Source: Humulus lupulus (Eukaryota > Streptophyta > Magnoliopsida > Rosales > Cannabaceae). Taken from it: a DNA stretch of 64,000 nt. The translations under genes and the position numbers were made by a program. The notes beneath the pieces were generated by a model, which saw only the letters and a program-made list of their open reading frames with translations, was not told the origin of the DNA and made no database searches. Positions within the stretch are counted from its first letter, which is position 1, and the number at the start of each line of letters is the position of its first letter. Below, in pieces: positions 12,171 through 22,408 of this stretch. Location: positions 226,297,409 to 226,361,408 of the forward strand of contig NC_084794.1 in assembly GCF_963169125.1 (NCBI RefSeq), written 5' to 3'.

Positions 12171-13230
12171 GAGCCAACGCTAGAAAGCTTACCTGTCACT
12201 ACCGAAGGACTAGCCTCGGCCTCTGCCTGCGTCAAGGTGAACACTCGAGCTGGAGTCAAGCTGTCCACCTTCCCTGGTTCCTCTTTCTTTGATGTTGGGA
12301 AATCCTTCTTGAGGTGTCCAACCACCCTGCACAGGTAACAAGCCTTTTCCCGACATTCACTCGGGTGGCGCTTCCTGCATCTTGTACACTCTGGATAACT
12401 CCTCCATATCTCACCGCCTCCATGGTGGCCAACCTGAACACCCTGGCCCCTCCTATTAGGTTCAGCAGTGGTCAAGGTGTCAGGGGTCTTCCTCTTCAGA
12501 CCACTGGGGCCTCAGCCCCTACCAGACCCTGTATATGAAGGCACTACCCTGCGAACATCTCGTCTCGCAGCGTTCTCCCTCCAGATCTTATTCTCTACCT
12601 CATCAGCAGTAAGAGCCTTCTTAACAGCCTGGGCATAAGTCGTTCCCCCAGGTACTGATGTGATTCTCACATCTCGGGCTATCATAGCATTAAGCCCTCA
12701 AATAAACCTGTCCTGTCTAGCTGTATCAGTATGCACTAAATCTGATGCAAACTTTGCTAGCCAGCTCATAGCAGAAATGTCCTGAGTCTGTGATGCCACC
12801 TCCCACCAAATACAGGCATCCTCTCTAAGCATATAGGTGGCACGCCACTCTGTCATTGCCTTCCACCCTCATGAAATCCAGGATGGAGGTGATCATACTC
12901 ATCCACAGTTCGACCTTCAGTGGATCTGGTCCTCTCTTAAAGGTTGGAGGATGTTGTCTCCTAAATCGTTCATAAAGCGGCTCCCACCTGTTCCCAACCT
13001 CAGGTGGTAGTACAGCTGGTGCCATAGCAGGTGGCACAATAGGTGCATCACTCTCTGACAGAGCCTACTGTCTCAAAAGGCGAATCTTTGCTTCTTGACT
13101 TTATAGCCTAGCTTGCATATCAACAAGTATCTGTTGCCAGTTTTCAGGGACTGGCAGAGGGTGCTGGCTCTGCTCAACATCTCTAGCCTCAACTCATGTG
13201 CCAGCTGGTCGTATTGATCGTCTTAGACAT
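12170..13230 (-). pseudogene. Chromovirus gag with zinc knuckle, broken
   Basis: The N-terminal part (12825-13037) includes VGNRWEPLYERFRRQHPPTF and SILDFMRVEGNDRVAC, the start of the retrotransposon gag domain. A frameshift near 12840 and stops follow. The C-terminal part (12170-12475) carries a nucleic-acid-binding knuckle CYLCRVVGHLKKDF; the fourth ligand Cys is Phe here. The likely start codon near 13229 reads ATA rather than ATG, followed by an RRS...PAGT-like segment. Capsid assembly and RNA packaging are the family roles. Confidence 0.75.
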
Positions 13231-13603
13231 ATAACTGTCCAAGTTTATCTATAATCAATGACTCGATAGTTAGGCAATGATGACATGTTAATATTTTTTC
13301 CTTGATCCAACATCAAAATTCAACCAACAATATGCAATCAAGATGCAAACAAGCATTTAAACATTAATTCACATACTGTAGCAATGCTAATAAGCATGTC
13401 TTATCATGATCACACAGTAGTCAAGGGCCAGGCCCTATCAGTATTTCATGCTCCATATTAATCATGCAGCAACACATTTATATTTCATTTAAACATTTAA
13501 GCATGTAATCACATATATATAGTTACCAAACCCTGAATCGAGCTTGTCTTTAGAGGTGAGTATACATGCCCAGCCAGTCTTCAGGAACCCTTAAACCTAG
13601 ATT

Positions 13604-13615
13604 GCTCTGATACCA
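13604..13615 (-). other. Primer-binding site, initiator tRNA-Met type
   Basis: The minus strand reads TGGTATCAGAGC, the classic tRNA-iMet complement, three bases inside the 5' LTR end (TTACA-ACT-TGGTATCAGAGC). This fixes the element's orientation and the LTR's internal boundary at 13619. Confidence 0.92.
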
Positions 13616-13618
13616 AGT

Positions 13619-16600
13619 TGTAATGCCCTGGGTAACCAAGACCGTTACACTATGTATTTTGAAATAGTGCAAGACTTGCTAATCAAGTTGTAACGACCCG
13701 AATTCGCTAATCAGGCTTAGGGCATTTATTAGTGTGCCTGGAGGGCAATAAGTGGTTTAAATATGCTTATATGTGAATCTATGTGTTTATATGATTATGG
13801 TGCATGTTTAACTGAGTTAAATGTGATAAATGGAATATATGTGGTATATGTGTGATATGTCTGTGCAGCACGATCCGAGACAGTCCTGGGGAGCAGTTGG
13901 CCAGAGAGTCACAACGGGGTTGAGATTCGGACTCGGGGCGAGTCGAGGGGTAATTCTGGTATTAGTTGAGTTATGGGATTATCGGGATATAGAAATAAAT
14001 ATTTGGAGATATATTCGAGGATAGAATGTCTAGGTGGGAATATTTGGGGAATTTACCATTTTTGCCCTCGGGGACGTTTTGGTACCCCGAGCTTTGAGGT
14101 AACCTTTAGACTTAAGTTATATAAAACAAAATAAAAGAAAGGAATAGTTTAGAAGCCTTGAGAAATCGACCCACACACTCCTAAGAACTGAAGTTAGTTT
14201 GCTTCCCTTTCTCTTTCACTTTCAAGGGAGGAATTCAAGAGGAAACCTAGAGGAATTACCAAGGAATTGAAGAGGTTCAGCTGGGAAACTTTAGGGGCTT
14301 GAAGCTTTGGGGATTGAGGATCATAATTCTGAGATTAAACTCAGCAAGGTAAGCTTTAAAGTCTTTCATTTTTCTGCTGGTTTAGAGGGTTGCATGTAGT
14401 TAAGCTAGCTTGATCCTTGGGTGTTTTTAGCCAAGTTCTTGAGAGCATATTTTAATGAGGTTTAATGTTGTTTCTGTGCTGGAGTAATTGTGTTGAGTAT
14501 CTAGGAGTCTTGGGTTGGTTTTAGTGGTAATTGGCTTGAAGAAGGGATGAAAAGTTGATGGAAATTCTGGGTTTGCTGTAAGTGTCGCGGCCCTAGGAGG
14601 GGTGTGCCGCGGCCCGCATGCGCGCACAGCCTCAAGAGGCTGAAGGAACTTAGGCGCGCCGCGGCGCTTGCAGGGCGCGCCGCGGCCCGCGTGCTGGTCA
14701 GTGGGAAGCTAGCCTCTGTTTTGAGGCTAGTCGCGGCTCTAGGGGGTGGGGCCGCGGCCCTTAGTGACAGTGGGGATTTTCATGATATTTTTTATCTAAG
14801 AACTTAAAAGGGAAGGCTCGGGATGGATTTTATCACCCGGAGTGATAGAACTCAAGATCCCGGAGGCTAGGGTTACGATTTGAGGTTGTTTGTTAGGTTG
14901 GAGTTTGATGGTCAAATATTGCTATGTGTTGTGACTAGGTCTTCGGCAAGGCTCACAATAGTGGACTGTGCTCGGGGCATCGGTGCTCAGGAAGCTCGGA
15001 ACTCAGGTAAGAAAACCCCTGCTTCCATGGAGCTTGTGTGCAGGGCTGAGCCCAATGTGTTGAATTGGAATGATATGCAGGGCCGAGCCCTATATGCTGG
15101 AATTGTAGAGTGTAGCTCTTTGTCTGTTTATGCTTGAATACTTTACTTGTTGATATATTATGTTTGCTAGTATATGGGTGAACGGCAAGGGCCGAGAACG
15201 GTGTAGACCGAGAACGGCGTGAGGTCGGGAACGGCATCGGGCACATTGAGTGCAAGGCCGAGAACGGCAAAGGGCCGGGAGCAACATTGAGCACGAGGGG
15301 TGCGAGTTGCCAGGGCGAGTCCCTGATAGGATACCTGGGATATCCTTGCGGCGTGGTCCGTGAATCCGGGGCTTAGTAAATGCCTGGGACGGCTAAGCCG
15401 TATATGCTTAGCCTTTGGTGGTCTGCTTGTATGTGTGATTTGTGTATTGCATATGTTATCTGTTATGGGTTTTCTTGCTGGGCCTCGGCTCACAGATGCT
15501 CTGTGGTGCAGGTAAGGGTAAGGAGAAGATCAACCAACCATGAGCACAGCTGGCGTGAGGCGGTGTGTACATGTCCGGCCAGCCTGGCCGCCACGGCCAG
15601 GGGATTTGATTTTGGGAGATGTTTGTAAGGGAACCTTGATTTTGTCGTCTAGTCGACTCTGATCAGTTTCGCGTTGTAAATATTTTTTTCTAAACTATGT
15701 TTTGGGATCCCAAGTGTAAACTTTTATGATTAGCTATGAAAATCTATTTTCTCTAATGTTTTCTTCTAATTATGGCTTAGTTACACATTTTTAATTTAAT
15801 ACCTCAATTAGCGAGTTGAGGCACGATTTTTAAACACACTTGGTAACGGCTCTAAGGGAGTAGGGCGTTACACAAGTCATCTGGGCATAATTGTGATTTT
15901 AAAGTCAACTAATAGGTTAGGGTTAAAAGATTTTGATCATAAACGGTTAATTTTCATTAAAACAAACGTTTGGTACATGGGATCCTAAAAACAGGGTATA
16001 AGCGGTAAATACAACTCCCAAAAGCTGATACAAAAAAAGTCAGTCTAATGGCAAAACATAATTTAGAGCTCAATTCCTATAACTTTTCCCTCGGTCGTGG
16101 CGGTCGAGCAGCTGATGATGTACACTCTTCCCCTAAGCTCTCTAACTCATGGTTGGTCCAGTTTCCCCTTGCCTTTACCAGCACCACGTAGAACCCGTGA
16201 GCCAAGGCCCAGCAAGAAAACCATAAACAACAAACACATATATCAGTAGTAACAATTAATCAACTTATTATTCACTAGAGTACAATTATTAAGCTAAACA
16301 ATGATAAACATGTATTCTCAAGCATACATCTCAATTAGTAACACAAGTGTTCAGGTGTCGGCGCCCTTAGGCCGAGCCTTGTGTTTATTCAGCTGACCCC
16401 GGCTCGCTTGGGCCGAGTCCTCTGATTACTTAGTTGACCCCAGCTCACACTGGCCAAGCCGCGTCTGATACGCTCATCATCAGCCCCGGCACCCTTAGGC
16501 CATACTTTCATATTCCACATAACAAATATATAACCCACAGAACGCATATATTCAATTACAGGGAATCTCAGTCCCAATGACAACCATATGGGTGCAGTTT

Positions 16601-17461
16601 TCTTACCTCGAATCCCGAGCGATAAGTAAAGAGTGGTCCCGAGCACGATCCTCAGTCCCGAGCCTTAACGATAATCCTAAATTGATAGCTTGAATCCCTT
16701 AGCTAAACTTTGTCCATTTCTAGCCTTAAATCCTCGTGTTTTTCCCAGCCCAACCTTTGCTCAATTTCGAGCTTGTTCTCCTTCAATTCTTCAAATTCAC
16801 TTAGGTTCTAGAGAGAGTGAGAGTGAGAACGTGTTGGAGAAGAGAGAGAGGATTCCTTGTGTTTCTGATACATTCCTAAGACTTTTCTATGTATATCCTT
16901 AACCCAAAAAGACTATTTTGCCCCTTGAACTCACTCAACCCTCTAATAGTTTCTAAGGGTAAAAAAGTCATTTTCCTAGTTCTCGCTAATTCCTCAAGTG
17001 TTCCTAACATTTACTAATTAATCACATCGTGTCCAATTAATTAACAAATACTTATTCATTACTCAATAAATCCCAAAACATTCTCTAAATTCCCAAGAAA
17101 AACCCTAGGCTTCTCCGAGCCGGGTATTTAAACCTCGTTGTGACTATTTCGCCAATCCGCTCACTAGGATCGTCTCGAGCCATATACTGGAAATATATCC
17201 ACATAATAGTGTGGTCTCAACCATTTATCACATTTATGCCCTTAACGAACCAAAATTACAAATATGCCCTTATAAACAGTAAAGGGCCCACATGCATGTC
17301 TAATACTCATAAACATGCATATAATATATTCACGTAATCACATTAATCATGCATGCCACATAGTCACGCATTTAACCAATTAAATACACACATATCCAAT
17401 TATGCCCTCCCGGCACGCTATTCCAGGTACTAAACCCTATTAGCATTTTTGGGTCGTTACA
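13619..17461 (-). mobile_element. 5' LTR of the Tekay chromovirus, split by a solo LTR
   Basis: The two parts are 13619-13688 and 15873-17461. The inner end reads TGTAATGCCCTGGG on the plus strand and the outer end GGGTCGTTACA. From 15963 on it matches the 3' LTR at 3562-5075 at high identity by eye. The conserved donor-like block lies at 16590-16608 (minus) and the GGTGCTGGTAAAGG block at about 16175-16190. Removing 13689-15872 plus one caagt rejoins the LTR cleanly. Confidence 0.85.
13689..15872 (+). mobile_element. Solo Tekay-type LTR inserted in a 5' LTR
   Basis: This is 2184 bp, starting TGTAACGACCCGAATTCGC and ending TAGGGCGTTACA, with perfect TSD caagt at 13684-13688 and 15873-15877. 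It carries a very GC-rich patch at 14585-14765 with repeated CCGCGGCCC/GCGCGCCGCGGC words, the donor-like AGGTAAGAAAA at 15005, repeated CGAGAACGG words at 15180-15290, and GTGGTGCAGGTAAGGG at 15503. The short ORFs over the GC patch are artefacts of low stop-codon density. Confidence 0.9.
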
Positions 17462-17487
17462 ATTTTGATATTTGAGTTATATTATTG

Positions 17488-17880
17488 GGAACTTTTTAGG
17501 TAGGAGTATCATTTTTGCCCCTACTGTAGGAGCATTTTCTATTTTTGGTATTTGGATAAATTATAACCAGATTTTTTTATATGACAACAGATATCCCGTC
17601 AATTTTTTGGAAATTCGGAATAATTTGCAGTGCTGAAATTAAAGTTCAAATAGTTTATTTTCCGAGCGTATAAAAAAAATCAGGCACACGTGCAATTGAC
17701 TGTTTGAACTTTGATATCAGCACCGTAAATTATTCCGAATTTCCTAAAACCTGTCGGGATGCTTGTTATAAGTATAATTTATGCCATTATGCAAAAAAAA
17801 AATTATAATTTTTCCAAGTACTGAAAATAGAAAACACCCCTACGATAGAGGCAAAAGAGATGCCCCTACCTAAGAAAATT
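17488..17880. mobile_element. Foldback/MITE element with long inverted arms
   Basis: The left end (GGGAACTTTTTAGGTAGGAG...TTTTTGCCCCTAC) and the reverse complement of the right end (TTTTCTTAGGTAGGGGCATC...TTTTGCCTCTATC) match along nearly 190 bases each, leaving a short centre near 17670-17690. There is no coding. The same architecture and a similar centre (GAGCGTATAAAAAAAATCAG here) occur at 31586-31997. The long arms and small spacer fit non-autonomous Mutator-like or foldback DNA elements; the superfamily is not proven. Bases 17881-18082 hold no recognised feature. Confidence 0.75.
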
Positions 17881-18082
17881 CATTTATCAATATCAACCCC
17901 CATTTATCTTTATCATAGACAATAGAAAAAAGGTAAAAAAGTGAAGAGTAAACATGGATTTGAAAAAGGAAAAGAAACAGTGATCAATGAGTGGATCAGA
18001 TCATAGATGGAGAGGTTACAAGTTTCAACTCTTCTATGGCTAGAAGTAGAGAAAGTAGCAAGCTAAAATTAGAGAAGCTTGC

Positions 18083-20368
18083 TGTAACGCCCTGGCTACC
18101 CCAGAACAGTTACGGTGAACGGTGGACCGGAAATTTGACTCATTGCCTGAGTCCTTTGGTCAAAAACATGCTCTACGTGTGTTTAACAGGCTAAGGTATA
18201 AAACCAATAAAAAGGAAATGGAGATTTTATTACAAACTGCTCTGCAGAGCTAAACAAAACATTTACAAGTGGTTCTCAGTACAAAATGGTCATTATAGTT
18301 GTAAAGTTACAGTCCCGCCGACCTAAGCGGCAAAAATAGGGTAAACCCCCTAGTTCCTCTGAGAACACCTTGACCGTGGTGGTCAAGCGGCCGCATATGT
18401 ACACATCACCACATCAACTCTCCACTCAAGGCTAGGTGAGCTTCTCTTTCCCTTTACCTGCACCACATAGCACCCATGAACCAAAGCCCAGCAAGAAAAC
18501 ATAATACTTTCATAACATCATCAAATGATTATCATTATAATCACACTGAGCATAAAGCTTTCAAACAAATGAATAACACATGATTTTAGCGGGAGAGTGG
18601 CTGTTAAGTAAGCCACTAGCCTCCAAGCTCTCTTTTCTAGCGGGAGAGTGGCTGATGGGTAAGCCACTAGCCTCCAAGCTCTCTTTTCTAGCAAGAGAGT
18701 GGCTGATAGGTAAGCCACTAGCCTTCAAGCTCTGTTTTGTAGCGGGAGAGTGGCTGATAGGTAAGCCACTAGCCTCCAGGCTCTGTTTGTTCATCGACCC
18801 TCAGGGTCGGTCAGGCATTAATGCTCCTTGAGTCATTCAATGCTAATGGTCGATTAGATCTAATCTCTGTTGGCTTGCGTGATTCACGCTAAGGTCGTTC
18901 TGACAAGTAAGTCAGCGCTTCCTGACCTGTGTCCAGTAACACTGCCGAGCCTGACAAATAAGTCACAGCCTCACAGCTGATACTAACACTTTTGTCGATT
19001 CTGTATTCAATCCATGTCCATATTTATACAATCAACATGCCTCACAAATATCCATGCATGTCACACTTTGGGTGCAGTTTTCTTACCTTTGATTCGAGCT
19101 AGAATGAGCAAAAGAACAACCTTTGAGAACGGTTTAGCTTTTAGTCCTTTAGCGGTTACCTAATCACAACACATTTGGGATACCATTAATAATCAAGATA
19201 ATCAAGGGTTCTCAAACTATTATCTAACCTCCAAGAGGTCAATCCAAACTAATCCAAGTAGCAAGGACACTCTCGAGGCCTAAAACTAGGTTTCCGGGGT
19301 CAAAACGAGCAAACGGGGCGAAAACAGGGCAAGGGCTGCGGCCCTAGCACCTTGGGCCGCGGCCCCCAGAATTTTCCAGAGGCAAGCGCCGCGGCTCCCC
19401 ACACAAGGGCCGCGGCGCCCAGCGAAACAGAAAGGCCACCTGCTTCTTCAAAGAAGGGTCGCGGCGCCACAAGAACAGGGTCGCGGCGCTCCACCCTGGG
19501 CCATTCCCAACCGCGTTTCTAACACTTCAAAGCCTCCAAAATCATCCCTAAACATTCCCCAATCAGCAAAACAAAGTTCCCAAGCTTCCCCATGCATCAA
19601 AACCCTCAAAACCCAAGGCTCGAACGAACCGAAAACTCAAAAATTCACAAATTCAATTCAAAGCTTAGAAACTCGGAAAAACTCAAAACTTAAACTTCGA
19701 TTACCTTCAATTGGGTTGTTTTCCGTCGAATCCTTCGGTTAAGAAGCTTCTAATCTTCCCTAGGATCGCTATGCCTTGATCCTCACTCGATTCTGACTCC
19801 TAGAACTCAAGATTTCGTCAAAAAGGCTTAAACGGTAAAACGAACTTTGAAAAGGGAGAACGGAAGGTTTTCTTATCGTATATTCTATCTGATAAGCTAC
19901 TTCAACCTTAAGTAACCTCAAATAAAACCTAATGCCCGGGGTCCCAAAAATACCCCCGGGGACATTATGGTCAAAACCTCCAGAATTTCACCCTGATCTC
20001 AAATATTCCCAATGTATCATCAAATGAACATTTCTATTACCCCAAAATTGACCCCATTATGGTAAAACCGCTAATCCACTAAAAATAACCGTCTCATGTC
20101 AAATAGCTCGAATATATCTCCATAATAATGGAATCTCATTCACAAATCACATCATGCACCCAAATACACAAATTACCCTCAACGAGCCAAATTATCATCA
20201 TACCCCTGTAATTGTAAATATGGACTCATATGCATGCATTTCACATCATATCATAATATAATCAACATATACATGCATTTAATCAATTAATAACATAATT
20301 AAGCAAGTATGGCCCTCCCGGCCTACTATTCATGCCGTTAAACTCATCGGAGAATTCGGGGCATTACC
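18083..20368 (-). mobile_element. Solo Tekay-type LTR
   Basis: This is 2286 bp, with plus-strand ends TGTAACGCCCTGGCTACC and GGGGCATTACC (terminal A lost). Perfect TSD cttgc lies at 18078-18082 and 20369-20373. Minus orientation follows from the reverse donor-like block at 19070-19088 and acceptor-like block near 18459. It contains a four-copy 51-bp tandem repeat (18588-18791) and a GC-rich word cluster at 19335-19500 (GGCCGCGGCCCC, CCGCGGCGCC). It is closely related to the LTR at 34781-37108 by its ends and internal order. Confidence 0.88.
18588..18791 (-). repeat. 51-bp tandem repeat, four copies, each a hairpin
   Basis: Four units of 51 bp run head to tail. Each contains AGTGGCT, an 8-base loop and AGCCACT, a perfect 7-bp stem, followed by a second complementary pair (CTCTC/GAGAG). 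Differences between units fall mostly in the loop and flanks. Because 51 is divisible by three, several reading frames stay open across it; these are not genes. Confidence 0.9.
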
Positions 20369-20373
20369 CTTGC

Positions 20374-22020
20374 ACCCCAAATCAAATTAATACACTTATA
20401 ATCATCAAAATTTATTGCAAGATAACAAATCTAAGTTGTGCCATTACTAATCACTAATATTTAACTTTGTGATGTACATGTAAATTCTATTTGGTTTTCT
20501 AATATTTATTTGGCTAGAATTCGAATCCTATTTTAAAGGTCTCTATTTTGATTATGGACTATTAATGTATTGAGTCGAGTTAGAATATAACTTCCTTTAA
20601 ATTTATGTATCCTCAAATTTTGAAAAATAAAAATAAAAATTACACTCTATTTTTTTCTATTGTAGTCTCTTTTTTTCTTTAAAAAATTATTGATATAATC
20701 CTCTTAATTTTTTTTACCATTTGGCCTTTTTACGTTGTATTTATCCCTCCGACTCTCCTGGGATAGAAGTCTAAGAGCATCAACAATGCAGACATTCGTC
20801 AAAGTTGCCAAAAATATTAAAATATTAATATTTTTATATTTTCTTTCATCCACCTAAACAAAAAATAATTTTATAAAAATAAAAAATAAGAAGCAACGTT
20901 GTCAAAATTTGATAATTCTCTTGGCTACTTTCTGATTTGGGGACCCACTTTTTGATATAGGAACCTACATTTGGCTATAACAACACCTCTAGTATAAGTA
21001 TTGGAGGTGCTCTAACAAGTCTCCATCCATTCTTAGTGGTACCCAAAAATTAAGCTAAGCCAAAAGAATGGCAATGAGGTTAGCATCACGATCACCTTTT
21101 TTAGTTGGCGGGAAAAGAAGAAACCTTGTGACGCTTTAACACAAATTAATGAATAACAAGTTAATGTGAAATAGAGAACTTTGCTTCAATAGAAGGTGGT
21201 GGACTTGTTGCGAGAGAAAAAATGTTTGACTTTGAAAACCCCAATATTGCTATGTAATTTAGTTTACCTACCATTTGACACTGGAAAGTACTAAAATCTT
21301 GATAAAATCCCAAGTATATGTTTTGAAACCAAATTCTGAGAACTTAAATTTTAGAACATGTGAAATTTGTACATTAAGATTAATAGCTTCAACTGTTTAA
21401 GTTGAGATCAAGTCAGACATAACATAAGAGTACTATAATGTTTTCTATAGATTCCAAGCCAAAATCACTTCTTTCTTCTCTCAAATTTTTATTTTTGGAT
21501 TTTTAACATAATGAAATGAAATCATTTCCCTCCCTTTTAGTTTTTTTATGTATAAAAAAAAGAAAGTAGACCCATGTACAATCAATGCCTTTATGGCTAA
21601 TTTAGCTCAAGACTTGTCCTCTTAATTAATTTTACCAGAACCACTCACTCACTAATACCTCCACCACTCCAATACGAATTGGAGAAAAGGAAAAAAAGAA
21701 AATTGAAAAATACCCATTTTGGAATAATTTTAATTTTATTCAATTTATGTTTGACTTTCATTGTTGCAGAGATCATATATGCCAAAATGTTTATAAAAAA
21801 TTAATTTGTTAAGGGCATTTTGGTCAAATCAGAACCAAAAGGTCCAAACCTAATACATTCAAATATCTAATAAAAACTACTCTGTTACTTAAGTCAGAGC
21901 ACTTTCAAATGCCGATCTCTCATTTTTTTTCTTTTTCTAAAGCTAAAGCTGAAACAACTTGAAAGAGCGTCTTACGAACGCTGCAGCTGATTCTCTCGCT
22001 AAAACCCACAAAAAATATTT
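20374..22020. other. Gene-upstream intergenic DNA
   Basis: AT-rich, apparently low-copy sequence between the solo LTR and the DUF668 gene. Apart from the MITE at 20775-21012 I see no RNA gene, coding region or retroelement. The last few hundred bases must include the promoter of the downstream gene; no convincing TATA box could be singled out. Confidence 0.5.
20775..21012. mobile_element. Short MITE, PIF/Harbinger (Tourist)-like
   Basis: The left end GAGCATCAACAATG and the reverse complement of the right end, GAGCACCTCCAATA, form imperfect terminal inverted repeats. The three-base flanks are taa at 20772-20774 and taa at 21013-21015, the TSD expected of PIF/Harbinger elements. At 238 bp it is AT-rich and non-coding, the usual MITE size, about 1.4 kb upstream of the gene start. 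Confidence 0.7.
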
Positions 22021-22150
22021 TCTCTTTTAGGCTCACAATCAATTGCGCATTCTCATCCACTCCACCACGCTTAGTTTCTTCGAGAGCTTTTCTCTTTCCG
22101 TGGTCCTTGTTTCTGCTTTTTTTTTTCTCTCAGCAAAAATTCATTCCCAG

Positions 22151-22359
22151 GTACTCATTAATGTTTGCCATTTCAATGATGATATGTTTGTTTCACGCCT
22201 AATTAGTATTCCATGGAGTTTTTCAAGCTTTTTGGAATAATGGGTATTTGTAAATGTGATTGAATTCTCAAAATTCCGGTTCCAAATCCAAGGGAAAAGT
22301 CTCATCTTTGGTTCTGAGAAAAACCTCTTTTTTTTTTTTTCTTTTTCTTTTTCTTTTAG
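22151..22359 (+). other. Probable 5'-UTR intron of the DUF668 gene
   Basis: A donor CCCAG|GTACTC at 22150/22151 and an acceptor with a long pyrimidine tract ending TTCTTTTAG|C at 22359/22360 bound a 209-bp intron. Splicing removes the upstream ATGs (22161, 22177, 22180, 22183, 22214, 22240, 22256) and makes ATG 22409 the first in the message. This explains why the open frame extends 51 low-complexity, Phe/Ser-rich codons upstream of the real start. It is inferred from splice signals only; no transcript was seen. Confidence 0.65.
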
Positions 22360-22408
22360 CTTTATTTTCTTTGAAGGGTGTGCGTTTCTTCTCTCTGCAA
22401 CTACTACA

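Larger units (their letters stand above)
3562..17461 (-). mobile_element. Tekay/Del-type chromovirus (Ty3/gypsy), nested and degraded
   Basis: Minus-strand order is 5' LTR (13619-17461), PBS (13604-13615), gag, protease, RT, RNase H, integrase, chromodomain, polypurine tract and 3' LTR (3562-5075, truncated). A C-terminal chromodomain after the integrase, RNase H sequence DYDCDILYH, and LTR ends TGTAACGACCC...TTACA place it in the Tekay/Del chromoviruses. Three solo LTRs split it: 6886-8702, 8918-10823 and 13689-15872. Removing each one together with one TSD copy restores continuity of the flanking RNase H, RT or LTR sequence. The far left of its 3' LTR is cut off by the Tat element at 1-3561. 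Confidence 0.85.

Noticed and set aside
14604..15493. Several ORFs of 60-110 codons on both strands
   Set aside because: They follow GC-rich stop-poor sequence inside a solo LTR bounded by a perfect TSD; no protein family recognised.
18588..18791. CRISPR-like array
   Set aside because: The units are contiguous 51-bp tandem repeats without unique spacers, in a plant LTR.
18521..18831. Overlapping ORFs on both strands over the 51-bp repeats
   Set aside because: They stay open only because the unit length is a multiple of three; the translation is a simple repeat inside an LTR.
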